Of a DNA stretch of 64,000 nucleotides, positions 12,618 to 24,413 are shown one piece after another; the stretch's first letter is position 1; every line of letters begins with the position of its first letter. The notes beneath the pieces were generated by a model, which did no database searches, was not told the origin of the DNA, and was given only the letters and a program-made list of their open reading frames with translations. The translations under genes and the position numbers were made by a program. The stretch covers positions 144,633 to 208,632 of the forward strand of contig JAUGWO010000038.1 in NCBI GenBank assembly GCA_049724395.1, in the 5' to 3' direction. The stretch comes from Spongospora subterranea f. sp. subterranea. Lineage: Eukaryota > Endomyxa: Phytomyxea > Phytomyxea > Plasmodiophorida.

Positions 12618-14869
12618 CTATGGCCAGGACGCAGCCTCGGGCCATCGCCTCGACACTCTAGGACGGCGATGAATCGCCGTCACTATCGCCATTGCCAGCG
12701 TCGACGGTAGTGTCAGTAATATCCAAAAATACACCGGAATCGATGAACTTCTCGAGACCGTTGTCGAGAGCGCCGCCACATCTGCTGTACTACTAGAGTC
12801 CAGAGCAACACAATTCTGTATGTCTGCCGCCAAGACCCGATGGTCAAAGTAGTACGCCCCCGCTAGACAGAGCTGTAGATCCGACGACTGATCGCCAGCG
12901 AACTGGAACTCGCTGTTTTGACGCGTCAGGCCGGTCGCGTACGTGAACGATTGGCCAGCACCCGAGCCGTTGTTGGAATGGATCTGTCCGGTCCGGATTA
13001 GCAAAACTACAGATGAAGGGGCAACAGAAATCGCACGTACGAAAATTTCACCATAGTCTGTGTCCCCAGAGACGGAGACGTGAGTCCATATTTTTACAGA
13101 CAATGGTGGAAGTTGCACGCGATACAATTTTGACCATAAATTCAACCAGATCTAAGAAAATAAATTCAGCATGGTGTCGCGCTGAGTCAGGTATGGAACA
13201 GCCAAGGAGCACTTTGGCGACGACAAAAAAGCGTCGGTGGCAAATGCTGAGCAAAACAGTGTCGACGAGAACACGACTTAAAGTAATAGTGGGTCGTACC
13301 GATCCGTCAGACTGTAGCACAACATCGACTTTCTTGTTGTCTGGACTTTTGGTTCCGAACTGCAATATTGAGGTAGGGGAAGAACCTGAACGCTGGATAA
13401 TGAAAACCAATATATCGAGGATTGACCAATTTTATCGACGAACCGAAGCTGATGGGGAATACCCAGAACGCAAACGTGAAGGAGGCGGCATCGGGGAGCG
13501 TGGTGAACCTGGCTGGAGAGTTCTTGTCCAGGAGCAAAAGAGGGAACTGAATCGGGCGCGCTCCGCTGGTTATGAGTGGGAATGTCGGCGAGGAAATGCA
13601 GCTCTTGCTACGGAGTACCGGACTTCTCGGACACACTGTGTTGATTGTCGCCGCCTTCCGAGTCGTCGTCCACTGGCTGGAGCGCCTTGACGTAATGGCT
13701 ATTTGAGACTGTAACATCGTTGTTGTCGCATTAATTGCCCATGACGTAATCGTCGCTGCTGATTGCTTTGTTTTGGAGGTGTTCGTTGGCCGTTTCGCTG
13801 TTCGGACGATCTCTGTTTTGGGAATATTGCTCGTGAATCGCCTTGTAGTAATTATCTTAGTCGTGAGTCGTTTCGTCATGGGTGCCTTTGTTGTGATTTT
13901 TCTGGTCGTTGCAATCGTGGTGGTGGGCTTTTTGGTGGTGGGCTTTTTGGTGGTGGGCTTTTTGGTGGTGGGCTTTTTCGTGGTAAGTTTTTGTGTTGTG
14001 GGTTTTCTTGTGGTTGGTTTCTTTGTCACTGGTTTTTTTGTGGTAGGTTTCTTCGTGGTTTTCGGGACAACGCTGGTGCAGAGATTTTTTGAGCAATATG
14101 GTACGTTTTTGGAACAATCGGAGCATGATGGCCCTGATTGATATGGCAGGATTCCCCCAGCGACTTGATCGAAAATACAGATATAGTACGAGCGGTATAG
14201 CCCATCCGGGAACCACCCCACGTAACCGCCGCACCCAACCATGGTTAAACTCGCCTGCACCATTTGCACATAGCCCCAACACCATGAATAACTAGAACAG
14301 GTATTTAAAGTATAGTTGTACAACGATTTCTAAGACCATCGCAAAACAAGTCAGAATACGTGTCAACCAGGTCGTGGATGCGCCCGGCTGTCGGAGAACG
14401 AATCAAAACAACCAGCCCAATGGGTTTTGGTTATGGCCAATCAACTCATCAAAGAAACAATATCAATAGCAACATGGACAACGGAATTTGTGATTTCGCT
14501 GATAAATGATTCCAGTTGAATTTTGTGAAGAAACGTTCAACGCGCCGAAACCGTTTTCACCTGATTGACCCAACTGGCCAGGGCGTCGCTCATTATTTTA
14601 GTATAGGGCAAAAACGCTTCAACATAGTTGTTGACGTTGCTTGGCCCGCCAACCATCGTTGGCGTTGAATCGGCATAGTCCTGCGCCTGTGCCGCCAAGA
14701 TGGCGCTATACCGCAGCGTGATCATGTTGGCGGCGGTCGGCGAGACAGATCCGCGTGCTGCGTTCATCTGGGTCACAATCGTGGTCGGATCAGACATGGA
14801 CAGCCCTCCATGGGCAAAACCTGCCAGAATCGCAGCCTGAACGCAGCGGTGCAACCAGAGCTGGCGCAT
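12618..14869 (-). CDS. CAP-LamG surface protein, copy B
   Basis: Copy B starts at ATG 14869 and ends with the stop at 12618-12620. Exon 1 has a moderately hydrophobic leader (VQAAILAGFAHGG) and the first CAP half (MNAARGSVSPTAANM, LRYSAILAAQAQDYAD). Exon 2, from about 14330, has the Cys-rich CAP half (CWGYVQMVQ, VGCGG, SCSDCS, NLCT), about a dozen TTKKP-like units and the LamG start (SFTFAFWVFPISFG). The last exon has the LamG end (KIWTHVSVSGDTDYG, NNGSGAGQS, LCLAGAYYF) and a TM helix (PVYFWILLTLPSTLAMAIV) with a short basic tail. Compared with copy C, the LamG exon carries a few extra bases near 13420 that shift the frame. Canonical CAP1 has GHYTQ; here the aligned position reads WGYVQ, so the usual cavity His is absent. 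Confidence 0.75.
13290..13760 (-). repeat. LamG exon segment nearly identical to copy C (13290-13760 versus 17010-17480)
   Basis: These stretches of copies B and C are almost the same base for base, while the adjoining Thr/Lys/Pro stalks and the CAP parts have diverged. This fits recent gene conversion or a recent partial duplication. Confidence 0.7.
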
Positions 14870-15369
14870 TTGGACCCGACTGGCGAAATGGTTGCACCAG
14901 ATTCGAGTACCTGGTTTGATCGGGTGTAGAAAAATCGATCGGATCGGGCCTGGATCATTTTGGTTGAAACAAAGAGAAAACCCAGACAGTAATGTTCAGT
15001 TTTCCCAGTGATATTGTCCTGACACTATCGAATCGAGTAAAATGATTCGTGTGTATGTCACTTGTTTGCTGGAACCCTCAAGATGGCCCCTTGACCGCAC
15101 TCGATAATCAGTTGTCTGGGAAATACAGCTTTCGCACTGACCGTCAGGAGCAGATTCATTCATTGACACAAACGTGTGGTTTGATTCTGTCAGTGCTTAT
15201 TATTTTTGCGAATAATATTTTCAAATCGCTGTCGATTTCTTTGCTACTTTGTGCTTCTGGTGCATTGGTAGAAGTTTGTTTCCTGGGTTGTTGCGGCAAA
15301 GTTGAGTTGAGATTCAAGCTGTAATTTTGATGCTGCACAATTTCGATCATCTGGCCGCTCAGACGACCC

Positions 15370-15690
15370 TGAGCTGTGATCCAGCGATATTTTGCTCCTC
15401 GTTTTGAGGCGTCAGTTTTACCTAAGTGTTCGCCTCAATCGAAACAGGATCATGGGCAATATTTGTGCGATTTTCCACGACGGGCCTTTTCCCGTCTGAG
15501 GATTGGGCCAACATTAAACAATTACGAAACCGTGTCGGATGTAATCGCCACTTGGTCCACTTACGTTTCCGGCAAAGGGCGCCGAAACGATCAGTGGTAT
15601 TTGGCATTTCATGCATTGTCAGACCAACTGCTCGCTAGCGGAAGTTCCATCGACATTGAATATTGGGAGTTGGTTGCAGATTGACATGAA
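15370..15690 (+). pseudogene. Decayed LamG C-terminal fragment of the CAP-LamG family
   Basis: Plus-strand pieces in more than one frame match the last LamG exon of copies A-C. SIETGSWAIFVR corresponds to VSGDTNYGNIFVR, and GRRNDQWYLAFHALSDQLL corresponds to ARRNDQFQFAGDASSDPLL, followed by a YYF-like and ADL-like end. No CAP half, stalk or TM helix is intact nearby. It is a separate, older relic of the family, closest to the fragment at 21030-21330. Confidence 0.6.
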
Positions 15691-15993
15691 TGTGGTTGTA
15701 GGCAATGACTCTACGTTGAGATACGCCGCCCTGGTCAACAGTCCGTCATGCGTATGGCGAAGTCCCGTTCATGTTGGTTATCTCCACAAGTGCCTTCTAA
15801 TCTGGCTGTGGTTATATGACTGCGGTTGTAGTGGTGCAAAAGGGTATCAGCAGTCGTTTGAAAATCAGACCCATTTCGCAGAGCATAGAATCTGGATAGT
15901 TTATCGCCACAAAAAATCCATTGTTTCATTCTGATTGGGTCCGTTTTCAATAAGATTTCATTGAGCGTTATCCAATCATTGAATACAGAGGAT

Positions 15994-16010
15994 GGGGGGG
16001 GGGGGGGGGG
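15994..16010. repeat. G17 homopolymer
   Basis: Seventeen consecutive G residues on the plus strand, in a spacer (15700-16290) where no gene is seen. A run this long is hard to sequence, so its length is uncertain. Confidence 0.9.
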
Positions 16011-16294
16011 AATTGCTGTGCTCTAGACTTTTGATTCATTCAATAAGGTCCTTCATTTTTCGTTGACTGATGGACGGGCGCCGCTTCAGACAGAGAATAC
16101 ATTGCTCTTCATAACAAAATTAGGAATCCTTTTGTTTGTCGAAAACACTTTCTGAAAGATTGTCAATCAACCCCAAACGAATCCGTTAAATGATGGTGTT
16201 CTGTGTTCTACACGCAGCGATATTTTCACGAGTACAGAGGGCCAATAATGAATTGTCGCAGTTTATCAGTGGCTCCTAGATTTGAGCAAATAAT

Positions 16295-18885
16295 CTATAA
16301 CCACGACACTTCCTCGGGCCATCGCGCTGGCGTAATATGACGACGATGAACCGCGATCACTATCGTCATCGCCAGCGTCGACGGTAGGGTCAAAAATATC
16401 CAGAAATACACCGGAATCGATGAACTTTTTGAGACTGTTTTTGAGAGCGCCGCCAGCTCTGCTGTAGTAATTGAGTCAAGGACAACACAATTCTGTATAT
16501 CTGCCGCCAAGACCCGATGGTCAAAATAATACGCCCCCGCTAGACAGAGCTGGTAGATCCGACGACTCATCGCCAGCGAACTGGAATTCGCTGTTCTGAC
16601 GCGACAGGCCGGTCGCGGACGTGAACGATTGTCCAGCACCCGACCCGTTGTTGTAATGAATCTGTACGGTCCGAATTAAGAATACATCAGCTGAAGGGAC
16701 AACAGAATTGGCACGTACGAAAATATTCCCATAGTTTGTGTCCCCAGAAACCGAGACGTGAGTCCATATTCTTACTGGCAACATTGGAAGTTGCGCGCGA
16801 TACAATTGTGACCATAAATTCAAAGAGATCTGAGGGCAAACTGTCAGCATGATGTCGTGCTGATCCAGGTTATCTCGAAAGTCAAGGTGGCGACGATAAC
16901 GACGATAACAAAGCGTCAATATCATAATGTTGAGAAAAGCAACGTCGACGAGGACACGGCAGAAAAGATTTCAAAGAAAACGAGATGAAAATACAGAATT
17001 GAAGTGGGTCGTACCGATCCGTCAGACTGTAGCACAACATCGACTTTCTTGTTGTCTGGAAATTTGGTTCCGAATTGCAATATTGAGGTAGGGGAAGAAC
17101 CTGAACGCTGGATAATGAAAACCAATATATCGAGGATTAATTTCAACGACGAACCGAAGCTGATGGGGAATACCCAGAACGCAAACGTGAAGGAGGCGGC
17201 ATCGGGGAGCGTGGTGAACCTGGCTGGAGAGTTCTTGTCCAGGAGCAAAAGAGGGAACTGAATCGGGCGCGCTCCGCTGGTTATGAGTGGGAATGTCGGC
17301 GAGGGAATGCAGCTCTTGCTACGGAGTACCGGACTTCTCGGACACACTGTGTTGACTGTCGCCGCCTTCCGGGTCGTCGTCCATTGACTGGAGCGCCTTG
17401 ACTCTGGCTTCGTCATGGCCATTTGAGACTGTAACATCGTTGTTGTCGCATTAATCGCCCATGACGTATTTGCAGATACCAATTGCTTTTCTTCGGGTGT
17501 GATCGTTGAATTTTTCGTTGTTTGGACGCGCATGGTCTTGGCAACATTGCTGGTGAATCTCCTAGTAGAAATTCTTTTAGTCGTGAGTCGTCTCGTGGGT
17601 GCCTTTGTGGTGAGTTTTCTGGTCGTTGATTTCTTGATGGTGGGCTTTTTCGTTGTTGTTGGCTTCTTTGTGGTGGGCTTTCTGGTGGTGGGTTGGTTAG
17701 TGGTGGATAATTTCGTAGTGGGTTTCTTTGTGGTTGGTTTTTGTGTAGTGGATTTTCTGGTGGATGATTTCTTTATAACTGGTTTTTTGGTGGTTAGTTT
17801 TTTGGTGGTAATAGTAGGTTTCTTGGTGGTAGGTTTTTTAGTGGTAGGTTGTTTGGTGGTAGGTTTTTTAGTGGTAGGTTGTTTGGTGGTAGGTTTTTTG
17901 TTAGTAGGTTTCTTGGTGGCAGGTTTTTTAGTAGAAGGTTTCTTGGTGGTAGGTGCCTTGGTTGTAGGTTTTTTGGTTGTAGGTTTCTTGGTGGTAAGTT
18001 CCTTGGTGGTAAGTTCCTTGGTGATTGAAGAATCTCTGGTGCAGAGATTTTTGGAGCAAGTGTGAAAGTTGCTGGGACAATTGGAGCATGATGTCCCTGA
18101 TTCATATGGTTGCATTGCTGCAGGCGGTTGATCAAAGTAACAGACGTAATACGAGTGGAATTGCTTATCCTCCTGGAACCACGTCATGCTACCGCCGCAC
18201 CCAACCAGAGTTGAACTCGCTTGCACCGTTTGCACATAGCCCCAACACCATGTATTGATACTACAGCTATTCGAGGTATAGTTGTACATTGTTTTCTGTA
18301 ATCATCAAAACAACAAGTCAGATATGCATCAACAGGTCGTGGATGCTCAGGCTTGGGAGAACAAATCAAGGCGACTTTCTCCAGATCAACAATAGTTCTT
18401 CGTCGTGTCAACACCTCAAAATGGTTGCTAAAAGTCGAAAACGAATGTTTGGCCCCAAACAAGCAATATCAAATAACACCATCAAAAGGAACAAAGGAAT
18501 TTGTTTTTTTGTTTCTCATATACATTTCCTGTTGAAATGGTTCGACTAAACATCCTGTGGCGAATACCGCTTCACCTGATTATTCCACCTGCTCAAGGCT
18601 TCGCTCAGCGGTTTTCCGTAGGGCAAAACCATTTGGACAGAGTTGATGGCGTTTGTGGGCCAGCCATCCATCACCGTGATCGAATCGGCATAGTCCTGAG
18701 CCTGTGCCGCCAACGTGGCGCTATAACGCAGCGCGACCATGTTCGTGGCCGACGGGCGAGACGGATCCGCGCGCCGCGTTCATCTGGGTCAGGATCGTGT
18801 TCGGATCCGACCTGGACAGCTGTCCATGGGCGTAACTGGCCAGAATTGCAACCGGGACACAGCGACGCAACCAGAGCAACAACAT
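16295..18885 (-). CDS. CAP-LamG surface protein, copy C (longest stalk)
   Basis: Copy C starts at ATG 18885 with a good signal peptide (MLLLWLRRCVPVAILASYA). Exon 1 carries the first CAP half (ILTQMNAARGSVSP, LRYSATLAAQAQDYAD) and ends before GTGAAG near 18575. Exon 2 (about 18297 to 17010) has the Cys-rich half (CWGYVQTVQASSTLVGCGG, YYVCYFD, SCSNCP), roughly thirty TTKKP-type units, and the LamG start (FAFWVFPISFG, SILQFGTKFP). The last exon, from about 16835, ends the LamG domain (RIWTHVSVSGDTNYG, NNGSGAGQS) and has a TM helix (PVYFWIFLTLPSTLAMTIV). The Thr-rich stalk is a likely O-glycosylation target. Relative to B, single extra bases shift the frame in the CAP exon (run at 18754-18756) and in the LamG end (about 16551). 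Confidence 0.75.
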
Positions 18886-19278
18886 TTATTATCGAAACAA
18901 ACGCCTGGCGTTGATGGTTTCCAACAGTTTCGAGTACATGATTTGATCATTTGGATTGGACGTTTCCCACAGTGTAATGTCCTCAAATTACCGAAAACAT
19001 GAGATTCTCATCGTCACTTGTGGGTGGGAGAACCTTTGAATGTGTGCTCTTGATCCCTTGACCGCCATCTGCAACCAACATATCATGCGATCAAAAGTTT
19101 CGAACTGACCGTCCGAGGCAGATCTGTTCACCGTGCATGTGCGTTTGATGTTGTCGATGTTGTTCTGTTGTGAGTAGTCATTTCAACTTCTTGTCGAGAT
19201 CTTGGCAATGTTGTCTTTCTGGTTCTTGTCCTACCCTACTTCACAAGATAAATGTCCAAAGCGCACTTGAAATCGTGA
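18886..19278. other. Spacer similar to 15060-15200
   Basis: No gene is seen. The text at about 19045-19150 (CTTGACCGC..., GAACTGACCGTC..., CGTTTGAT) resembles about 15090-15190, so the sequence flanking the CAP-LamG family is itself duplicated. Confidence 0.35.
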
Positions 19279-20614
19279 TCAAATTAACATTAAAATTGGC
19301 AAAAATTCGCCGTATTTCGTGAATATTTTGTTAGGTTTGGGATTCACCAACATATGTTCGTCTTCACTTCTTTTCTCAAACGCATGCATATCGAAACGGC
19401 GACGATGAAAGAAATTGGTTAGGATCGCGCATGCTTGCAAAAGTTCAGGGATTCTCCCTATTGTCGCCTCAATGTTTTTCATCAACTTGCACCATTGCCG
19501 TTTCAGACAGCCGATTCCCCACTCCACCCTGACTCGCATCCCTTCGTCGATTGCTTTGAAAGCGTCGATTACTTGCTCATTTGGCATTGGGCCCTCTCTG
19601 GCACATCCGGTGCATTATGAACATTTCTTCTCCAACATATCCTGGGTTTCCCAGAAGATATTGAAAACACTCGTCAGTCTGTTGAAAATGTTGCCGCCAG
19701 ACAGAGCGGCGCAAGTCAATGTAATGCTTCAACAATAACGTAGTTGTTGACCATGATGGCCTATGTATCGGTATTGGTAATGCACTACATTGACTTTCGT
19801 CATTGTACCATAGCAGGTGTCGTTCTCCAAATGCATCGCTCATTGGTCAACGACATTGTTCCAGCGTTCCATCAATAAATCCTATGCATGCACGAAAATC
19901 TGCCCGTTCTGCAAGGACTCGACGCTTTTCTGCATTTAGCCATGTCAACTCATTAGCTAACAAGAAGTTGATAACAAATGCGGCATCATCATATGCAAAG
20001 GTTTGGACCAATTCCAGCCTTGTGCCGTTAAAACTACCGTATCAACGTGCTTCACGTACATTAAAAAAATCAGTTGTTCTGGCAGTAATTGCCAAAACTG
20101 GACATACGATTTCACTGAGGCGCCCGGTGTAAAATTGGTCATGACCTTGAACAAAGACGGGTTTTTCTTAAGGACACCTAGTTGATCATTTTACACCTTC
20201 GCCACGGTCAGCAAACCGTTGGTTTTCAATTGCCATTTCTTCATTGTCGAAAAACGCAGTCAAATTCGTCGCTGCGCTTGCTACCGCGATGAAAACGGAC
20301 ATTTGCTGGTCCAAGACCGCGTCCAGCGTGTCATCACTATCACTTCCGTTCATGGCCATAGGTATCGCCAAAATATTGAATAATTGTGATTTGTATCTGA
20401 ATTGACTGGGTGTATTGCAAAGATTGGCGAAAAACTGTGTTGGATACAAGCGCAACCATATAACACTTACGTACCAAGGACGGCCACTGTTTTGAAGTGT
20501 TGTTTGCGATGCGTTATCTCGAGGACTCGGACATATTGGGTGTGCACCATTCTGAGGCGCTATGGAAATGTTTAATGAACGCAGTGAAAACGATACTTGC
20601 GACACCTCTTTCAA
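19279..20614 (-). pseudogene. PIF/Harbinger-like DDE transposase relic
   Basis: Minus-strand pieces in several frames form a transposase of the DDE_Tnp_4 type. The C-terminal part (19279-19640) reads YVGEEMFIM, RVRVEWGIGCLKRQW and ILTNFFHRRR, matching the family's (R)xExxFGxLKxRW and LHN-like end. The N-terminal part (20190-20380) reads MAMNGSDSDDTLDAVLDQQ and ends FADRGEGVK. Frame shifts and stops separate the parts, so it is dead as written. No terminal inverted repeats were identified. A second N-terminal copy lies at 44010-44460. Confidence 0.7.
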
Positions 20615-21029
20615 GGTTTAACGGCTGTTGATTCTCGAACAACGCTTTATACATCCCATATTCCTCATGCTTGGAGAGATAAGCCATGAATACGAGTGCT
20701 CACTGAACTAAATTTTTGGCTGTGTCTCAGTTTGCTAAGTGTGATTTCTCTGTAATAAAAAAAAATTGTTAGTGTTTTGTTGACCAATTCATTTGCCAAG
20801 TACGGTAGACCTTTTTTTACTGGTTTCAATGAAATTCAGTTAAAAAGCGCTATGAACACGCGCAGTTCGTTTGGTTCAAGCTACCATTTCGGAAATACCT
20901 AATTTCTACCATCTGGCTCATACGACACGACACTGTATTGTGCTTCGTTTGAAATGTTTCAATTCCTCGTCTAAAAGGCGCCAGGTGCGACTCTCCACTA
21001 TGTCTCCGATCGCTGTCGATACCAAAACA

Positions 21030-21330
21030 TAGGTCAACGTTTTCGTGCATGCCCGACAAGTGGGTTTTCCCATCTCAGGATTGGGGACAACTGATATTAA
21101 AGTGTAACGAAACCGTGTCGGGTTATCGCCATCCGGCCACTTACGTTATCGGCTGTGCGGTTGATGCATCGTCAGACCAATCGCTCGCTCGAGGACGCGT
21201 ATCTAAAATTAACTATTGGGTCTTGGCGACAGATTTGAATAAATGTAAGATTCTTGACAATAATACGATAGAAAAGCGCCACATTCGCGATCAGTCTGGT
21301 CATGGAGAGATAATCCCGTAGTGGTGCAAA
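21030..21330 (+). pseudogene. Second decayed LamG C-terminal fragment
   Basis: The plus strand resembles the relic at 15430-15690 base for base in parts (CCGTGTCGG, GCATCGTCAGACCAA, TATTGGG). It reads VGCAVDASSDQSLARG and YWVLATDLNKC, matching the ASSDPLL and ADLQSC region of copy A. It lacks the rest of the protein. Confidence 0.55.
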
Positions 21331-21502
21331 CGTGGTGTCAACCGTCGTTTGAGGTTTAGACCGATTCTCAGAGCATGGACTGCGGTAAATGGCCATAACG
21401 TATTGGCTATAATTAATCTGCAGTTTTCAATTCCCATTAAGGTCCGTTCTCCTTACGATTTTATGAAGCGTTATCCATTCACCAAATGTGGAAAAAATTT
21501 AC

Positions 21503-22491
21503 TTAATTTGGGAAGGCACTTCCTGTGCTCTGCGTTGTTTGATGGACAATCGCTGTCGCAGACACAGAGATACGGGCCATGCTCCTTACAACAATTTCTG
21601 GAATCCATTTGTTTGTTGAAAACAGCTTCTGAACGATCATCAAACACAGACACAGGGATAGAGTTTTGGCGACGACCAGAACAGCGAATCGAGGAATATC
21701 GTCCCGGATTGATGAAAACATTTCTAGAAAAACAAAGACCATAGACGACAGGTCGAGGAACGTCTTAATGAATAACAGCTTGATTATGGTAAAAGTTTTC
21801 TGGACCTGTGTTTTCTGTTTGGAATATTTGATAAACCCAATGATGCCCATCCCGAACATATACGCCCCAGATGAAAACAGCGACAATACAGAAAATCCTG
21901 ATAGTAGCAAACTTAGTGAATCTTTGTCGCCATCCCCAGCATTATAGGCAACGCGACAGGCTAATGAAACTCTTTCTGTCGGCATCTCCATATAAGACGT
22001 GTTTGAGATCGCATAATTGGTCGCGGTTATCAAGACAGCCATATAGTATATCTGTACCAGAATCAGGACAATCCAGTAATTATTGGCAAATGAGATTACA
22101 ATTAAAGCAATGTTCAATCGCGTTTGCACTTTAGGCTGTAAAGCGTAGAAAACACACGCGATGCGATTCAAAAAAAGTTGCTGGTTCGAGTTGGCATCTA
22201 GTTGAGCGTTAACAGAAATCTGTAACTAGTTGAGCACTTACAGAACACCTCGAGGGTGAGAAAGTACGGGCAAAGAGATGTATCAAACAGTGGAATAGCT
22301 GTACAGAATATGGCGATAAAAGAGGAGGAAAGGTCTAATATGGCCAACTCTTTTACGACGCGCTGTGAATTCATCAAAGGGCGAAACCAATGATTCCGTA
22401 TAGTTAGACATAGAAAGCCCAGCGATGTTATCGCACATCCAATGTTTGATGGCAATTGATTTGACTGAAAATCATCAGCGAGAGATGACAT
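21503..22491 (-). CDS. 7TM receptor-like protein, copy 1
   Basis: Three exons: about 22491-22242, 22197-22099 and 22051-21503, joined by GT-AG introns in phases 1 and 0. The start MSSLADDFQ sits at 22491. Predicted helices are TM1 (GCAITSLGFLCLTI), TM2 (AILDLSSSFIAIFCTAIPL), TM3 (CPYFLTLEVF), TM4 (after NRIACVFYALQPKVQ), TM5 (FSVLSLFSSGAYMFGMGII), TM6 (IIKLLFIKTFLDLSSMVFVFLEMF) and TM7 (FAVLVVAKTLSLCLCLMIV). NRIACVF after TM3 sits where class A GPCRs carry the DRY motif. The TM4-TM5 loop has a conserved NTSYMEMPTERVSLACRVAY with a possible N-glycosylation site. I do not recognise a named GPCR class. It is probably a plasma-membrane receptor or sensor, as inferred from topology only. Confidence 0.75.
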
Positions 22492-23387
22492 TGGCTACCT
22501 AGTTCACTCAACCACAATTTGTGGATTGATCAAGGCGGTACAGTCCCTCCTCTGCTCAAACAACTCATTTGATGGTACTTGAATCCTTCTAACAATATAG
22601 TTGAGCCAATTTGATTTGAAAGTGGTGCAAGACAATTCTAATATCAGCGAAATCGGACTGCCATCATTTGTAGATTTTGGTAAAGTTCATTCATTATCAT
22701 AGTGAAAGAAGAGACACCGAACAACCGTCATTACATCGATAATCGCCAAACTAATAAAACCGGCGGGCTCACCCGACAGAATCCATTTGGGCAACAAACT
22801 CGATGACGGGATCCCTGATACTACTACAACATCGGTGAATCAATCAGCGATGATGGATTGGCCGAGCGATTGAGCAATTCAAATGGCGTAGTGGAAATGG
22901 CGTAGTGGAATTCCCCTGTGCTCCTATTGGGTTCAGGAACGAATTGGGTATAATCACTTTCACACTACCATTGTTTTATGGTCAGACTATTGGACAAAAT
23001 GGAACTGCTTTATCCGGCAGACCACTGGCGATAACGAAGGCTGCCGTAAGGCGGACCATTCTCGCCGCAGAGCAGGTCTGTTTTCGCTTCCTAATTTCCG
23101 AATCTGGTGAACCCCAAAAGTATTCAACAGCGCGGACATGTTAAGGTTCGGGACGCACCATTTCACCAATGAATTCAAGGACGAATAACCACCGACGACC
23201 TTCCCAACGTAAATGAGTCCAACAGATCAGCAGGTTGAAATTCTCTGAATCACATGCTTGCCGCAGAACGCAATCCAACGCGTGATGCGCTCAATAGTAA
23301 AATCCTCAACGTTCCGTTTCAACGCGAAAGCGAGAGTTTGTTCAGCGTACATGTGTATTTGCTGTGTTTTTGCTGTACAACGCGATT
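22492..23387. other. Spacer homologous to the spacer at 24420-25230
   Basis: No intact gene. Segments match the next spacer, for example GATGATGGATTGG then ATTGG and ACAAAATGGAA (22850-23010 versus 24740-24900), and CAGGGACGA-like then CCAACAGATCAGCA (23170-23240 versus 25160-25230). The tandem duplication unit therefore contains a receptor gene plus its upstream flank. Confidence 0.5.
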
Positions 23388-24413
23388 TCAATAAATCGCT
23401 GGCGATTTCGTTACGATTTTGAGACTTGAATCACTTTTCTTTGATTGATGCTCGAGGGCCGCCGGAGATGCAAAGATACGGGCGATGATTCTTGAAACAA
23501 TCTCTCGAATCCATTTGTTTGTCGAAAACAGGTTCTGGACGATTGTGAAGCACAGACCCAGCGATAGTGTCTTGGCTATGACCAGAATAGCGAATCGGGG
23601 GATATCATCTCGGACTGATGAAAACATCTCTAGAAATACAAATACCATAGACGATAAGTCGAGGATCGTCTTAATGAACAGCAGCTTGATTATGAAGAAA
23701 GTTTTCTGGACCTGTGTTTTCTGCTTGGAATATTTGATAAAACCAATTAGGCCCATCGCGAACAAGAATGCACCAGCTAAAAACAGAAACAATCCAGAGA
23801 GCATTGAAAGTGCCAAAACTAGTCCTTCATCGTCGTCAGCACCAGCTTTATAGGCGACACGACAGGCTAATGCAACTCTCTCTGCCGGCATCTCCATATA
23901 CGAGGTATTCGAGAATATCATACTGATGTTGTTGAGAACCACAGACACATAGTATATCTGCATCAGAATAAGGGCAATCCAGGGTTTGTTGGCAAGTGTT
24001 TCTTACAATCAATGCAATGTTCAATCGCGTTTGCACTTTAGGTTGTAAAGCGTAAAAAACGCATGCGATACGATTCAGAAAAAGTTGCTGGTTCGAGTTC
24101 ATATCTATTTAAGCGTTAGTTTTGATTAGGAAATAGAAGATAACGTACAAAAAATTTCAAGGGCAAGAAAGTATGGGCAAAGCGATGTATCAATCAGTGG
24201 AATAGCTGTACAGAATATGGCAACAAAGCAGGAGACAAGGTCCAATATGGCCAACTCCTTGACGATGCGCTGTGAACTCCTTAGTTGTCGGAACCAATGA
24301 TTCCGTATGGTCAAAAATAAGAAACCCATCGTTGTTATCGCACATCCTACAGATGATGGCAGCAGATTTGACTGAAAATCACCAGCGAGATCTGACATTG
24401 ATGTAATGAACAA
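23388..24413 (-). CDS. 7TM receptor-like protein, copy 2
   Basis: Same layout as copy 1. The first exon (from ATG near 24398, MSDLAGDFQ) carries TM1-TM3, a small middle exon (about 24000-24105) has NRIACVFYALQPKVQ, and the last exon (about 23960-23388) has NTSYMEMPAERVALACRVAY and TM5-TM7 (MLSGLFLFLAGAFLFAMGLI, IIKLLFIKTILDLSSMVFVFLEMF, LVIAKTLSLGLCFTIVQ). The frames of all three exons are open, so the copy may be functional. The tail after TM7 differs from the other copies. Confidence 0.75.

Noticed and set aside
13773-14141. Plus-strand frame rich in VVGFLVVGFFVV, looking like a membrane protein
   Set aside because: It is the antisense reading of the TTKKP stalk of CAP-LamG copy B. The same happens at 8436-9095 and 17499-18065 opposite copies A and C.
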